Shown here piece by piece: positions 1-9,526 of a stretch of 18,812 nucleotides of DNA. Source of the stretch: UBA10133 sp964348455. GTDB lineage: Bacteria > Patescibacteriota > Microgenomatia > UBA1400 > MFAQ01. The notes under the pieces were generated by a model that saw only the letters and a program-made list of their open reading frames with translations, made no database searches and had not been told where the DNA came from. The translations under genes were made by a program, and so were the position numbers. How positions within the stretch are numbered: position 1 is the first letter of the stretch; every line of letters starts with the position of its first letter. The stretch is from the NCBI GenBank assembly GCA_964348455.1, contig CAYGCQ010000023.1, positions 1 through 18,812 of the forward strand, written 5' to 3'.

Positions 1-1975
1 AGACAAATCAAAGGTTGGACAAATAAGCTTATCTGGGGTGATAACAAACTTATTCTTTCAAGTCTCAAAAATGGCCCGCTTCGTGAAGAGATTGAGGCTA
101 GTGGAGGAATCAAACTCATTTATATTGATCCACCATTTAGTGCTGGAATCGATTATTCAATTGATGTACAGATTGGTGAAGATTCGGACGAAGAAAAATT
201 CACCAAGGAACCCTCTATCTTAGAAGAATTTGCATATAGGAATACTTGGGGTAATGGTGGAAACACTTTTCTACAGATGCTATTTGAAAGAATTTCTTTG
301 ATGAAAGATATCTTGGCAGAAGATGGGATTATTTTTGTCAGAATTGACTACCATTGGGGTCACTACGTTAAGGCAATGCTTGATCAAATTTTTGGTAAAA
401 ATTATTTCCAAGCAGATATCGTAGTTAGTCGAATCAAAAAGAATGTTACAAATCAAGGAAGATTGTCTTTGCCAACTTCAACCGATTCATTGTTTGTCTA
501 NNNNNNNNNNAGATAAATCTAACTTTATTGACATTTCATCAAAGCTAGATCAGCGAAGAGAAGGTTACTGGAGAAGAACCGATGATAGTGCAGGAGAAAG
601 AAGACCACGAGAAAGACATGTATTTGAAAAAACTTTTTCTCCACCAGCTGGTAAACATTTTAAATTCAGTCAAAGTACAATGGAGAAGATGATTGCAGAA
701 GGTAGGCTGAGGTATAACGAAAGACTGAACCGCCTTGAGTATTTTGTACAACCAAGCGACACAAAAATCCTAGACACTAATTGGACAGATATCCCCGGGT
801 ACTCTTTTATAACAGGTTATCCTACAGAGAACGCAGAACCCTTATTAGAAAGAGTTATTAATGTGAGTACGAAGCCTGGTGATTTAATTGCAGACTTCTT
901 TAATGGCTCTGGCACCACTGCTTCTGTAGCAGAAAAAATGGGAAGAAAATGGATTGCTTCTGATATTGGTAAGTTTTCTATTCATACAACACGAAAACGC
1001 ATGATAGCTGTCCAGAGAGAATTGAAAAAACAAGGTGAAAACTACAGGGCATTTGAAATATTAAACCTTGGGAAATATGAACGACAGCTTTATGTGGGTG
1101 TTAACCCAAATCTGGCGGATGATCAGCAACAGCAACAAATAGCTCAGAAAGAAAATGACTTCATTACATTGATTCTTAGAGCTTATAAAGCCGATGAAAT
1201 TTCCGGATTTGAGCGTTTTGTTGGTAAAAAGAACAATCGTCTTGTGGCAATTGGCCCAATCAACCTTCCTGTTGGTCGTGATTTTATTCATGAATTACTC
1301 ACAGAGGCTCTTGATAAAAAACTGACGAAAATAGATGTTTTGGCATTCGAATTTGAGATGGGACTATTTCCCAATATTCAGGAAGAAGCAAAATCAAAAG
1401 GGATTGACCTTGGATTGAAATATATTCCTAGAGAGGTATTTGATAAAAGAGCTATCGATAAGAATCAAGTAGTCTTCCATGATGTTTCTTTTATTGAGGT
1501 AAAACCTTTGATAAAAGGAAAAGCTGTGGCAGTGGAGCTGACTGACTTTTCAGTTTTCTACAATCAAGACACAATTGCTAATGTCGAATCTGAATTAAAG
1601 AATGGCGGTTCAAAAATTGTTGTTGATAATGGGAAGATCATTAAAATTACTAAAGACAAAGATGGAATTATTGGACGTACTCCTTTAACAAAAAAATGGA
1701 CGGATTGGATCGACTACTGGGCAGTAGACTTTGACTTTGAAAACAAGAAGGAGATTATCAGAGTTAAAAAAGAAGATAGTGATGAGTTTGAGGAGGTTTG
1801 GACAGGCGACTACATTTTTGAAAATGAGTGGCAGTCGTTTAGAACAAAGAGAGACCGCACACTGGAGCTTAAAAGTATCTTCCATGAATGCCAGAAAGGT
1901 AGGCGGAAGATAGCCATCAAAGTAGTTGATATTTTTGGCAATGACACGACGAAAGTTATTGAAATAAACATATGA
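1..1975 (+). CDS. mod: Type III restriction-modification DNA methyltransferase (Mod), 5' partial and interrupted by an assembly gap
   Basis: This is the modification and recognition subunit of a type III R-M system, a beta-class adenine-N6 methyltransferase. Before the gap it reads in frame 1 from base 1 with no start, so the N terminus lies outside the window. The catalytic motif IV, DPPF, is at 127-138. After the gap it reads in frame 2, with the SAM-binding motif I (DFFNGSGTTA) at 893-922. Motif IV before motif I is the beta-class order. About 350 residues follow motif I, a long C-terminal extension. The frame changes across the run of N, and with exactly ten bases a TAA would follow directly. 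The missing stretch must be a multiple of three for an intact gene, so I read this as one gene with a mis-sized gap. The gene is followed 21 bases later by res. The call is firm; intactness is not provable. Confidence 0.88.
501..510. other. Assembly gap (10 N) inside mod
   Basis: Ten N bases separate two parts of the same methyltransferase that sit in different frames. The upstream frame breaks off in the middle of a TAN codon and the downstream frame resumes at GAT (512). The true missing length should be a multiple of three if the gene is intact, for example nine bases, so ten is likely a placeholder. A collapsed short repeat is another possible cause. Confidence 0.95.
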
Positions 1976-1996
1976 AGTTACTAAAAGAAATATAAT

Positions 1997-4678
1997 ATGG
2001 CACTACATCCTAAATTCCCAAAATCACCATACGAAATACTAGAGCCAGAATACCGCTGGTTTCCGGCTGATGAAGCTTTGCGTACTCAAGGATATGAGAA
2101 GCTGTTACCACCGTTGGTAGCAGAGCTGCGTAAAGCCGTCAAAAAATGGCGCGACAGTGACTATGAAGGATCAACTGAAACAAGCAAGGCACTGCTTACC
2201 TGGTGGTTCAAGACTGAACACATCATTACTAACTCAGATGGTGTGCAATCAAAATTTCGCTACTACTACTCACAAAGGGAAGCTGTCGAAACAATCGTCT
2301 ACCTCACCGATGTTGTTCAGGTCAAAGACAAATATGACCTGATGCGCTTTGATGCTAGCGGCGTGGTTTCAGCTGGTATGTTCCCAGAAAGCTGGCGTAG
2401 ATTTGTGACTAAAATGGCAACCGGCAGCGGTAAGACCAAAGTCCTTAGCTTGATTATCGCTTGGAGCTATTTCCACAAACTCTACGAGGAAGACTCTACC
2501 CTAGCTCGTAATTTTCTATTGATTGCTCCCAACATCATTGTGCTTGACCGACTGCGCACAGATTTTGATGGGTTAAGGATTTTTTACTCTGATCCTATTC
2601 TTCCTGAAGATGGCTACGAAAACCAAAATTGGAAGAGTGACTTTAATCTCTCCTTGCACATTCAGGATGATGTACGGGTAACGCAGAAGACAGGCAACCT
2701 TTTCCTTACCAATATCCACCGTGTATACGAATCTTCGGATGCAATTCCCTCATTTAGCGATGCTGATACCACTGACTATTTTCTCGGAGAACGACCAGTG
2801 GGAGCAACCAATGAATCTAAAGTAGACTTGTCTGCTATCGTTCGAGATGTAGATGAATTAATGATACTCAATGACGAGGCACACCATGTCCATGATGAGA
2901 AAATGGCTTGGTTTAAGTCGATTGAAGACATTCATAACAAGCTCAAGCTGAAAGGCTCTGAATTGGCTTTGCAGATTGATGTGACGGCGACACCCAAACA
3001 CAATAATGGAGCAATCTTTGTCCAAACCGTTTCAGACTATCCATTGGTAGAAGCCATTGCTCAGGATGTAGTCAAGCATCCGGTTGTACCTGACTCTGCC
3101 AGTCGAGCAAAGCTAAACGAACGGCAAAGCTCCAAATTTACCCAGAGATATGCAGACTATATTCATTTAGGATACTTGGAGTGGAAAAAAGTCTACGAAG
3201 AGCATCAAAAGATGAAAAAAGCAGTTTTGTTCGTCATGACCGATGACACCAAGAACTGTGATGAGGTGGCTGAATACCTGGAAGCGACCTATCCTGAATT
3301 AAAAGATGCCGTTTTGACTATTCACACTAAGAACAACGGAGAGATTTCTGAATCTCAGACTGGCAAGAATAAGGAAGAGTTAGAGAAACTTCGCCACGAA
3401 TCTAACGAAATTGACAGCTGGGACAGTCCGTATAAAGCCATTGTTTCTGTGTTGATGCTCAAAGAAGGCTGGGATGTGCGTAATGTGACTACGATTGTGG
3501 GTTTGCGTGCTTATTCTTCCAAGGCCAACATCCTGCCAGAGCAAACTCTTGGTCGAGGTTTACGCCGCATGTATCGGGGTGAGGACGTAGAAGAGTTTGT
3601 AAGCGTAGTTGGTACCGATGCCTTTATGGACTTTGTCGAGTCAATCAAGAGTGAAGGTGTAGAACTTGAGAAAAAGGCAATGGGAGATGGTTCTGCTCCT
3701 AAAGCACCAATTGTAGTTGAAGTAGATCGAGAAAATCTGGCTAAAGATGTAGAAAAAATGGATATTGAGATTCCAGTAATGACTCCGCGCATCTATCGGG
3801 AATACAAAAACTTATCTGAGATTAACCCCGCTCAATTTGGCAATAAGAAGCTTACAGTCAAAGAATACTCAGAAGAAGAAAAGCGAGAGATTATTTTTAA
3901 ACCGATTGTGCAAAGTGATGAGACAGATGCAACGCATCACGTCACCGTTTTAGATCAGGATGTCGTGGTGGATTACCAAAGTGTAGTAGGCTACTTCTGT
4001 CGCCAGATCATGAGGGAGCTTAGATTAGTTTCTGGCTATGATGTTCTCTATGGACAAGTAAAAGACTTTATCCAGAACCACCTATTTGATCGGTCTGTTA
4101 AATTGGAAGATTTGAACATCTTACGCAACCTGTCTGAAGTTGAGGCAACTAGGACTGTATTGGAAATGTTTAAGAAAGCTATTAACGACCTAACAGTTCA
4201 AGATCGTGGAGAGGCAGAAATCAGGGAATACATCAAAATTAGCAAGGCTCGTCCGTTTGTGGCTAAAGATCAGGGTTATATCGTTCCTCAAAAAAGCATC
4301 TTCAATAAAATCATTGGTGATAGTCACTTCGAGTTGGAGATGGCAGCACTTCTGGATCGCTCTCCCGATATTATTTCTTATGCTAAAAATTACTTCTCTG
4401 TTCATTTCAAGATTGATTACCGAAATGCTGATGGTGCGATCTCAGATTATTATCCAGACTTTCTAATCAAAGTTTCTGAGAAAGAAATTTGCATAGTTGA
4501 AACCAAAGGTCGTGAAGATCTGGATGATGTGTTGAAAATAGAACGTCTTAAGCAGTGGTGTGAGGATGTGAACAAGAGACAATCAAAAATTAGTTACTCA
4601 ATGCTCTATGTAAAGCAGGAGGAGTATGAGAGATATAAACCACAAACATTTAAAGATTTAGTTGAGGCTTGTAAATAA
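1997..4678 (+). CDS. res: Type III restriction enzyme subunit Res (helicase/translocase plus endonuclease)
   Basis: This is the restriction subunit that uses ATP to communicate along DNA and cuts when complexed with Mod. The 893-residue length is typical of Res. Superfamily 2 helicase motifs are in order: Walker A ATGSGKT (141-147), DEAH (293-296), motif III with TATP (around 334), and motif VI with QTLGRGLRR (around 517). The C terminus carries a PD-(D/E)XK nuclease: YYPDF with D821, then IVETKG with E835 and K837. All catalytic residues are present, so the enzyme is predicted to be active. The ATG at 1997 follows a weak A-rich ribosome site (AAAGAAA). It lies 21 bases after mod and one base before the next gene's ATG, so the R-M genes and the downstream genes probably form one transcript. 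Confidence 0.93.
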   Translation: MALHPKFPKSPYEILEPEYRWFPADEALRTQGYEKLLPPLVAELRKAVKKWRDSDYEGSTETSKALLTWWFKTEHIITNSDGVQSKFRYYYSQREAVETIVYLTDVVQVKDKYDLMRFDASGVVSAGMFPESWRRFVTKMATGSGKTKVLSLIIAWSYFHKLYEEDSTLARNFLLIAPNIIVLDRLRTDFDGLRIFYSDPILPEDGYENQNWKSDFNLSLHIQDDVRVTQKTGNLFLTNIHRVYESSDAIPSFSDADTTDYFLGERPVGATNESKVDLSAIVRDVDELMILNDEAHHVHDEKMAWFKSIEDIHNKLKLKGSELALQIDVTATPKHNNGAIFVQTVSDYPLVEAIAQDVVKHPVVPDSASRAKLNERQSSKFTQRYADYIHLGYLEWKKVYEEHQKMKKAVLFVMTDDTKNCDEVAEYLEATYPELKDAVLTIHTKNNGEISESQTGKNKEELEKLRHESNEIDSWDSPYKAIVSVLMLKEGWDVRNVTTIVGLRAYSSKANILPEQTLGRGLRRMYRGEDVEEFVSVVGTDAFMDFVESIKSEGVELEKKAMGDGSAPKAPIVVEVDRENLAKDVEKMDIEIPVMTPRIYREYKNLSEINPAQFGNKKLTVKEYSEEEKREIIFKPIVQSDETDATHHVTVLDQDVVVDYQSVVGYFCRQIMRELRLVSGYDVLYGQVKDFIQNHLFDRSVKLEDLNILRNLSEVEATRTVLEMFKKAINDLTVQDRGEAEIREYIKISKARPFVAKDQGYIVPQKSIFNKIIGDSHFELEMAALLDRSPDIISYAKNYFSVHFKIDYRNADGAISDYYPDFLIKVSEKEICIVETKGREDLDDVLKIERLKQWCEDVNKRQSKISYSMLYVKQEEYERYKPQTFKDLVEACK

Positions 4679-4679
4679 T

Positions 4680-7475
4680 ATGTCAAATAATTTCCCAACA
4701 GGGTCTGAGTGGAGAAAATGGGACTTACATGTCCATACTCCTGGTACTCAAAAAAACGATCAGTATAAAGTTGATCAAGGTGACCCCTGGGAAATTTTCT
4801 GTCAAAAAATTCAAGATTCTGACGTGCAGGCAGTCGGCATATGTGACTATTTTTCCACAACCAACTATTTTACTTTTATTGGAAAATACCAAACACTATA
4901 CCCAGATTCAACAAAAGCATTTTTTCCAAACATCGAGGTCTGCACAAGTGATGTTGTTAACAATGCTCATGAAGAAGTAAATGTTCATTTAATTTTTAAT
5001 CCTGAAATTCCTAACTTAGTTGTAAAACTGACTGAGTTTTTAAGTAAGCTTAAGACAAATAAAACCAATACTAGTGGAAGACACATATTGGCATCAGAAC
5101 TCTCATCTCCTCAGGATTATCAAGAAGCCACTACGACCAGAGAGTTCATTAAAAATGCATTTGAGGAAACATTTGGCGTAAAAGTCGAAATGGAAGATTA
5201 CCTCATTATCATTACTGCTGCCAATAATGATGGTATTAGAACAGGTACAGAGGAAGTAGATGGATCAAGACGAGGAATAAAACGTAAAGCAGTCATTACT
5301 GATGAGTTAGACAAATTCAGCCATGCTTTTTTTGGCAACTCAGGGAATATTGACTATTTTTCCGATGAAGACCGATTAGAAACCGATGAAAAGATATCTC
5401 CGAAACCAGTATTCTCTGGTAGTGATTCCCACTCTTTCGATGACATTGACAATTTTCTTGGCAAACAGTTCACAGATGCTGATGGTAATTTAGCTAAACA
5501 GATCACTTGGGTTAAGGCTGATCCGACCTATGAAGGATTAAAACAAACTCTTTACGAACCTCTAAGCGGTGAGAGGGTTTACTTGGGAACATTCCCTCCG
5601 GACAGAAAATCACCAGATAGAGTCATTCGTAAAATTATATTTGAGAATACCACTGATTTCCCCAACGATATTCTTTTTAACGATAACTTGTCTTCTATCA
5701 TTGGGAGCAGATCATCGGGAAAGTCAGCCCTTTTGGCTTATATTGCTTATGCCGTAGACCCCAATATAGCAAAAGAAGCCAAACCTGATGGCCCAGCTGC
5801 AAAAATATCTTGGGAAGATGTGACGCTTACAGGGAAAATTGAATGGGGAAACGGTTTAACTCAACAAGGTAAAGTTGTGTATATCCCTCAAAACTACTTG
5901 TATCGACTCAGTCGTAAGCCAGAAGAAATTACAGGAATGATAGCCCCTGTATTGTTTGAAAGACATCCAGATATAGAACAGACTTATAAAAAATTACAAA
6001 TTGATATCAGAAACACATATAACAAGCTGATTGAAGGAGCTGTCAATGATTGGCTGACTAAAAAAGCAAAAGTTGCCGTCTTTGAACAAGAGGCCAAGGA
6101 AGTCGGTGATAAGGAAGCTATAGACAAAGTTATTGGTACACTTGAAGGAAAGATTGAAGAACTTAAGAAGGCAGCTTCTCTTAGTGACAAAGATGTAAAG
6201 CTATACACGGAACTTAGTCAGAAGGTTCATCAAAAGAGAAATAGAATTAAGAGTATCGAAGAAGATTTTAAGAAGCTCGCACCTTTCCTCACAAAGGATG
6301 ACGAATCTGGTGATTTTAACGCTATCAACTTCACAGCTAGGACATCATTTGAACCTTCTATTGAATCACTCCCTGACTCACTGCAGCAAGAAGTGTCTAC
6401 GGCTCTCCCTCAATGGTCTGCGTTAGTTAGCAAAGAGCTACAAAATAAGATCGTTGAGTATCAAAAAAAATCCAGCGAAGAAAAGTCAGCTCTTGAAACT
6501 GAAGTTGATGGCTTGATTGAAGGTAACAAAGACTTAATTGGTAGATGTAAGCAAAATGAGCAGTTGCAAGATCTTATTGAAAAGCTGGATAAACAAAAGG
6601 GGAAGAAAGCTGAGATTGAGAAACTTGAGGTGAAAATTGCCGAGGAGCAAAAGTTACTTCAAGATCTATCTATTCAAGTTAAAACAAACATTGATGCAAG
6701 ACTTGTGGCGTTAGACCAGCTCAAGGAGCAATTCAATAATCTGGATCAAACTACAGAAAATATACAATTTGGCGTGGAGGTCAACTTCGATCCAAGAGAA
6801 TACGAAAAGCTATCGGGGAAATTCAACAAAAGAGAGAGTAGTGTTTATATAGAAAATACTGAGAGACTTAAAGTTGAAGTGGTAAGGGAAAACCCACTTG
6901 AGTTTATGGAGGCAGTGTATTCAAAAAAGCAAAAAGTACTATCCGATCAAAATCAGCCCCAATGTCTTATTGATGCACTAACCTTTGTAGAAGAAGTACG
7001 ATTCAAAGCCACTATGGAAGGCGATACTATCGGTGGATTTAGTGAAAGCTCAATGACAGAAGGAAAACAAGCATTGTTTGCGCTCACTCTCCTATTAAAC
7101 AAAGAGTCTGATACTTGGCCCCTCCTAATAGATCAGCCAGAAGACGATCTGGACAGCAGATCAATTTATGGGCAAATCGTTCCATATCTAAGAGAGCAAA
7201 AAAAACGCCGTCAAATAATAATGGTCAGTCATAATGCCAACCTAGTTGTCGGGGCGGATTCTGAGCAAGTCATTGTAGCTAACCAACATGGCAATGATCG
7301 CAAGAATTCAAATGACCAAAAATTCAACTACATGAGTGGCTCTTTAGAGTTTACTCAAGAAAGAAATGGCAACGATATAGTTCTGCAATCATGCGGTATC
7401 AGGGAGCATGCTTGCGATATTCTTGACGGTGGAAAAACAGCTTTTGAAAAAAGAAAGCATAAGTACAATATCTAA
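4680..7475 (+). CDS. PHP-domain/SMC-like ATPase (TrlF-like family)
   Basis: This 931-residue protein joins a PHP-type metal-dependent phosphoesterase or nuclease domain to an ABC/SMC-like ATPase. The PHP motifs are WDLHVHT (H17, H19), GICDYF (D56) and SGSDSH (D249, H251). The ATPase has Walker A GSRSSGKS (342-349), an ABC signature-like stretch GGFSESSMTEGK (785-796), Walker B LLIDQPEDDLD (815-825) and a switch His (H851). A mostly helical coiled-coil region spans about 435-690. The layout matches proteins annotated as TrlF-family ATPases, recalled from memory and not searched. An in-frame TTG at 4662 is possible, but it falls inside the GAGG ribosome site (4664-4667), so the ATG at 4680 is preferred. 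It sits one base after res and overlaps the next gene by one base (TAATG). A defence role, perhaps cutting nucleic acid when triggered, is inferred from context. Confidence 0.85.
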   Translation: MSNNFPTGSEWRKWDLHVHTPGTQKNDQYKVDQGDPWEIFCQKIQDSDVQAVGICDYFSTTNYFTFIGKYQTLYPDSTKAFFPNIEVCTSDVVNNAHEEVNVHLIFNPEIPNLVVKLTEFLSKLKTNKTNTSGRHILASELSSPQDYQEATTTREFIKNAFEETFGVKVEMEDYLIIITAANNDGIRTGTEEVDGSRRGIKRKAVITDELDKFSHAFFGNSGNIDYFSDEDRLETDEKISPKPVFSGSDSHSFDDIDNFLGKQFTDADGNLAKQITWVKADPTYEGLKQTLYEPLSGERVYLGTFPPDRKSPDRVIRKIIFENTTDFPNDILFNDNLSSIIGSRSSGKSALLAYIAYAVDPNIAKEAKPDGPAAKISWEDVTLTGKIEWGNGLTQQGKVVYIPQNYLYRLSRKPEEITGMIAPVLFERHPDIEQTYKKLQIDIRNTYNKLIEGAVNDWLTKKAKVAVFEQEAKEVGDKEAIDKVIGTLEGKIEELKKAASLSDKDVKLYTELSQKVHQKRNRIKSIEEDFKKLAPFLTKDDESGDFNAINFTARTSFEPSIESLPDSLQQEVSTALPQWSALVSKELQNKIVEYQKKSSEEKSALETEVDGLIEGNKDLIGRCKQNEQLQDLIEKLDKQKGKKAEIEKLEVKIAEEQKLLQDLSIQVKTNIDARLVALDQLKEQFNNLDQTTENIQFGVEVNFDPREYEKLSGKFNKRESSVYIENTERLKVEVVRENPLEFMEAVYSKKQKVLSDQNQPQCLIDALTFVEEVRFKATMEGDTIGGFSESSMTEGKQALFALTLLLNKESDTWPLLIDQPEDDLDSRSIYGQIVPYLREQKKRRQIIMVSHNANLVVGADSEQVIVANQHGNDRKNSNDQKFNYMSGSLEFTQERNGNDIVLQSCGIREHACDILDGGKTAFEKRKHKYNI

Positions 7476-8230
7476 TGTCACAATATTATAACTCGCAACG
7501 GACCAAAGGCTTATACGATCCTGCTTCTCCCGAGCCGTTCAAGCTCTCTCGCTCAAAGATTGACCTTTTCTTGCAGTGTCCACGTTGTTTTTACTTCGAC
7601 CGCCGTCTGGGAGTAGCTCGCCCACCAGGATTCCCATTTGCTTTAAATTCTGCAGTTGACCATCTCTTAAAGCTTGAATTTGATACTTATCGCTTGAACG
7701 GAACCAATCATCCTCTAATTGAAAAATATGGCGTTGATGCTCGTCCAGTTGCTCACAATGACTTGGATAAGTGGAGACACAACTTTACAGGGGTTCAATT
7801 TCTGCACAAGCCTACCAACCTTCTCATTTTTGGAGCAATCGATGATTTGTGGATTAACTCTAAAGAGGAGTATATTGTGGTTGATTATAAATCGACTTCC
7901 AAGAATGAAGAGATTGTTGAACTCAATAAGGATTGGCAAGATGGTTATAAACGCCAAATGGAGATCTATCAGTGGTTGCTTCGACAAAACGGGTATAAAG
8001 TCTCTAGCACTGGTTACTTCGTTTATTGTAACGGGCAAACAGACAGAAAAGCCTTTGATGGGAAGCTGGAATTTGATATTACCTTGATTCCATACCAAGG
8101 AGATGACAACTGGGTTGAAAACGTCGTTACAGAGGCTCACAAGTGCCTTCAATCGGATACTTATCCAGAATCCGGTGCAGACTGCGATTATTGTGCATAT
8201 AGAAAAACTGCTCATGAAATTGAACACTAA
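7475..8230 (+). CDS. PD-(D/E)XK nuclease of the RecB/Cas4 type with two CxxC pairs
   Basis: This 251-residue nuclease has the RecB/Cas4 layout. It opens with LSRSKIDLFLQCPRCFYFDRR (C35, C38), a common start for RecB-type domains. The catalytic core is GAIDDLW (D123 or D124) and VVDYKS (D137, K139), followed by QMEIYQ with the QxxxY motif (Q161, Y165). The C terminus has CDYC (C237, C240). Four cysteines at both ends are what clamps an iron-sulphur cluster in Cas4 and AddB-type nucleases, so such a cluster is likely. The ATG overlaps the stop of the ATPase gene (TAATG), implying translational coupling. There is no CRISPR array or cas1/cas2 nearby, so I do not call it Cas4. It probably processes or degrades DNA together with the ATPase, which is an inference. 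Confidence 0.87.
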   Translation: MSQYYNSQRTKGLYDPASPEPFKLSRSKIDLFLQCPRCFYFDRRLGVARPPGFPFALNSAVDHLLKLEFDTYRLNGTNHPLIEKYGVDARPVAHNDLDKWRHNFTGVQFLHKPTNLLIFGAIDDLWINSKEEYIVVDYKSTSKNEEIVELNKDWQDGYKRQMEIYQWLLRQNGYKVSSTGYFVYCNGQTDRKAFDGKLEFDITLIPYQGDDNWVENVVTEAHKCLQSDTYPESGADCDYCAYRKTAHEIEH

Positions 8231-8232
8231 CA

Positions 8233-9519
8233 ATGACGGATATACTAGAAAAACATTTTGATAGGCTCTCAAAGGGCATCAAAACTAAAACCAAGAGTCT
8301 TTTTAGTAGATTTCGTGCTTACCTCAGGCGCCTTGTTTTCCCTCTCTATTTATTCCCAATTAAACTCGTAAGCTACACAGCCTACTACTTGGTTACTTTT
8401 TCTTTTAAGTTCCTTATTTCCCTAATAAAAATAATCATCGATGTCATAATCTTCCCATTCAGAAGCTTGAAGAACTTCTTGAAGGCTATGTTTGTGATGG
8501 GAACCGTGGTCTACATGGTAGCCTCGTTGTTTGTAATTTTCGATTACTTGTCAAAGGAGTATGGAAACCTCGACAAATTTTTCTGTGGTGTGGGAGTGCG
8601 AGATAGGGTACAAAACTCGGTAGTAAGGGTAGTTGGTGGCTACTCAGAGGGTACAGGGTTTTTCATTACCCCTGATCAAATTTTAACTAACTTCCATGTT
8701 ATAGCAGATGAACCTAGTCCAAAAGTAATATTTCCTAATGGGGATTTTATTGCAGTGACTAGAATTGTCGGAAATAAAGATGCCGATCTGGCATTGCTAT
8801 ATGTCGATGATGCATATCCAGATTTAGTTATGCCATTGCCTGATAGAGTTGCCGTGCTTGAAGACGAACAACTCATCGCTGCGGGCTATCCACTTGGAAC
8901 CGAACTAACAGGCGATGCAACCCTTCTCAAGGGAAGAATGATTGACTTTAGAAAATCCAAACAGACTCCTATGGCATACATCCAGACTGATATTAGCTTG
9001 GTTGAGGGAATGAGCGGTGGTCCACTAATTGATCAATGCGGTGAAGTAGTTGGTGTTAACACCATGAGCTTGGCTGGCATCTCGCTCTTTATTAGCGCTG
9101 ATTGGGCTAAAATGGCAGTCCCTGATCTTACGGATCAAAATATCACTAAGATTGAAGTTGATGCATCAGCATCACCTGAAAAAGCAGTTGATGCGTTTTA
9201 CACTTATCTTAAAGCTCGTCGGATGGTAGATGGCTTTGCGCTTCTTAGCGATGAGTACTTAACAAAAACCAACTTTGAGGAATGGACAAGCAGGTTCACA
9301 GATATTCTGGATGTAGATGTTATTTCCACCAAGCCATTTGAGGATGCAGATGATACCGTATTTATTAAGTTTTCGACTAAGAACTGGAACGATGGTGAAG
9401 TTGACTATCATTACTACGAGGGTACTTGGCAGACTATTGAGGAAAATAGCGTGTATAAAATGCTTAGAAGCAAGATAGTGGAGGTGGACACCCCTGGTTG
9501 GGGTTGGTATTACGAGTAA
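8233..9519 (+). CDS. Membrane-anchored trypsin-like serine protease (S1C/HtrA-like) with C-terminal extra domain
   Basis: This 428-residue protein has a basic N terminus and then hydrophobic segments at about 34-76 and 84-105. A trypsin-fold domain follows with a complete triad: H155 in TNFHVIAD, D185 in DADLALL, and S261 in GMSGGPLID. The opening VVRVVGGYSEGTGFF (about 130-144) resembles HtrA-type proteases, but no PDZ domain is visible. The C-terminal 115 residues (from about 314) look like a small alpha+beta domain with a repeated-tryptophan end (GWGWYYE). NTF2-like folding is a guess. The ATG follows the nuclease stop by two bases with no ribosome site, so it depends on coupled translation. 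This ties a protease to a nuclease/ATPase operon. It could be an effector or processing enzyme; a plain HtrA housekeeping role is the alternative. Confidence 0.87.
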   Translation: MTDILEKHFDRLSKGIKTKTKSLFSRFRAYLRRLVFPLYLFPIKLVSYTAYYLVTFSFKFLISLIKIIIDVIIFPFRSLKNFLKAMFVMGTVVYMVASLFVIFDYLSKEYGNLDKFFCGVGVRDRVQNSVVRVVGGYSEGTGFFITPDQILTNFHVIADEPSPKVIFPNGDFIAVTRIVGNKDADLALLYVDDAYPDLVMPLPDRVAVLEDEQLIAAGYPLGTELTGDATLLKGRMIDFRKSKQTPMAYIQTDISLVEGMSGGPLIDQCGEVVGVNTMSLAGISLFISADWAKMAVPDLTDQNITKIEVDASASPEKAVDAFYTYLKARRMVDGFALLSDEYLTKTNFEEWTSRFTDILDVDVISTKPFEDADDTVFIKFSTKNWNDGEVDYHYYEGTWQTIEENSVYKMLRSKIVEVDTPGWGWYYE

Positions 9520-9526
9520 GACTCCT

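Noticed and set aside
4662..4679. TTG start for the PHP/SMC ATPase
   Set aside because: The TTG lies inside the GAGG ribosome site used by the ATG at 4680.
7475..8230. Calling the PD-(D/E)XK nuclease Cas4
   Set aside because: The cysteines and catalytic residues fit the wider RecB/Cas4 group, but there is no CRISPR array or other cas gene here.
7715..8272. Open frame of 185 codons on the minus strand opposite the nuclease gene
   Set aside because: It lies wholly over a gene with clear nuclease motifs, has no ribosome site and no recognisable domain.
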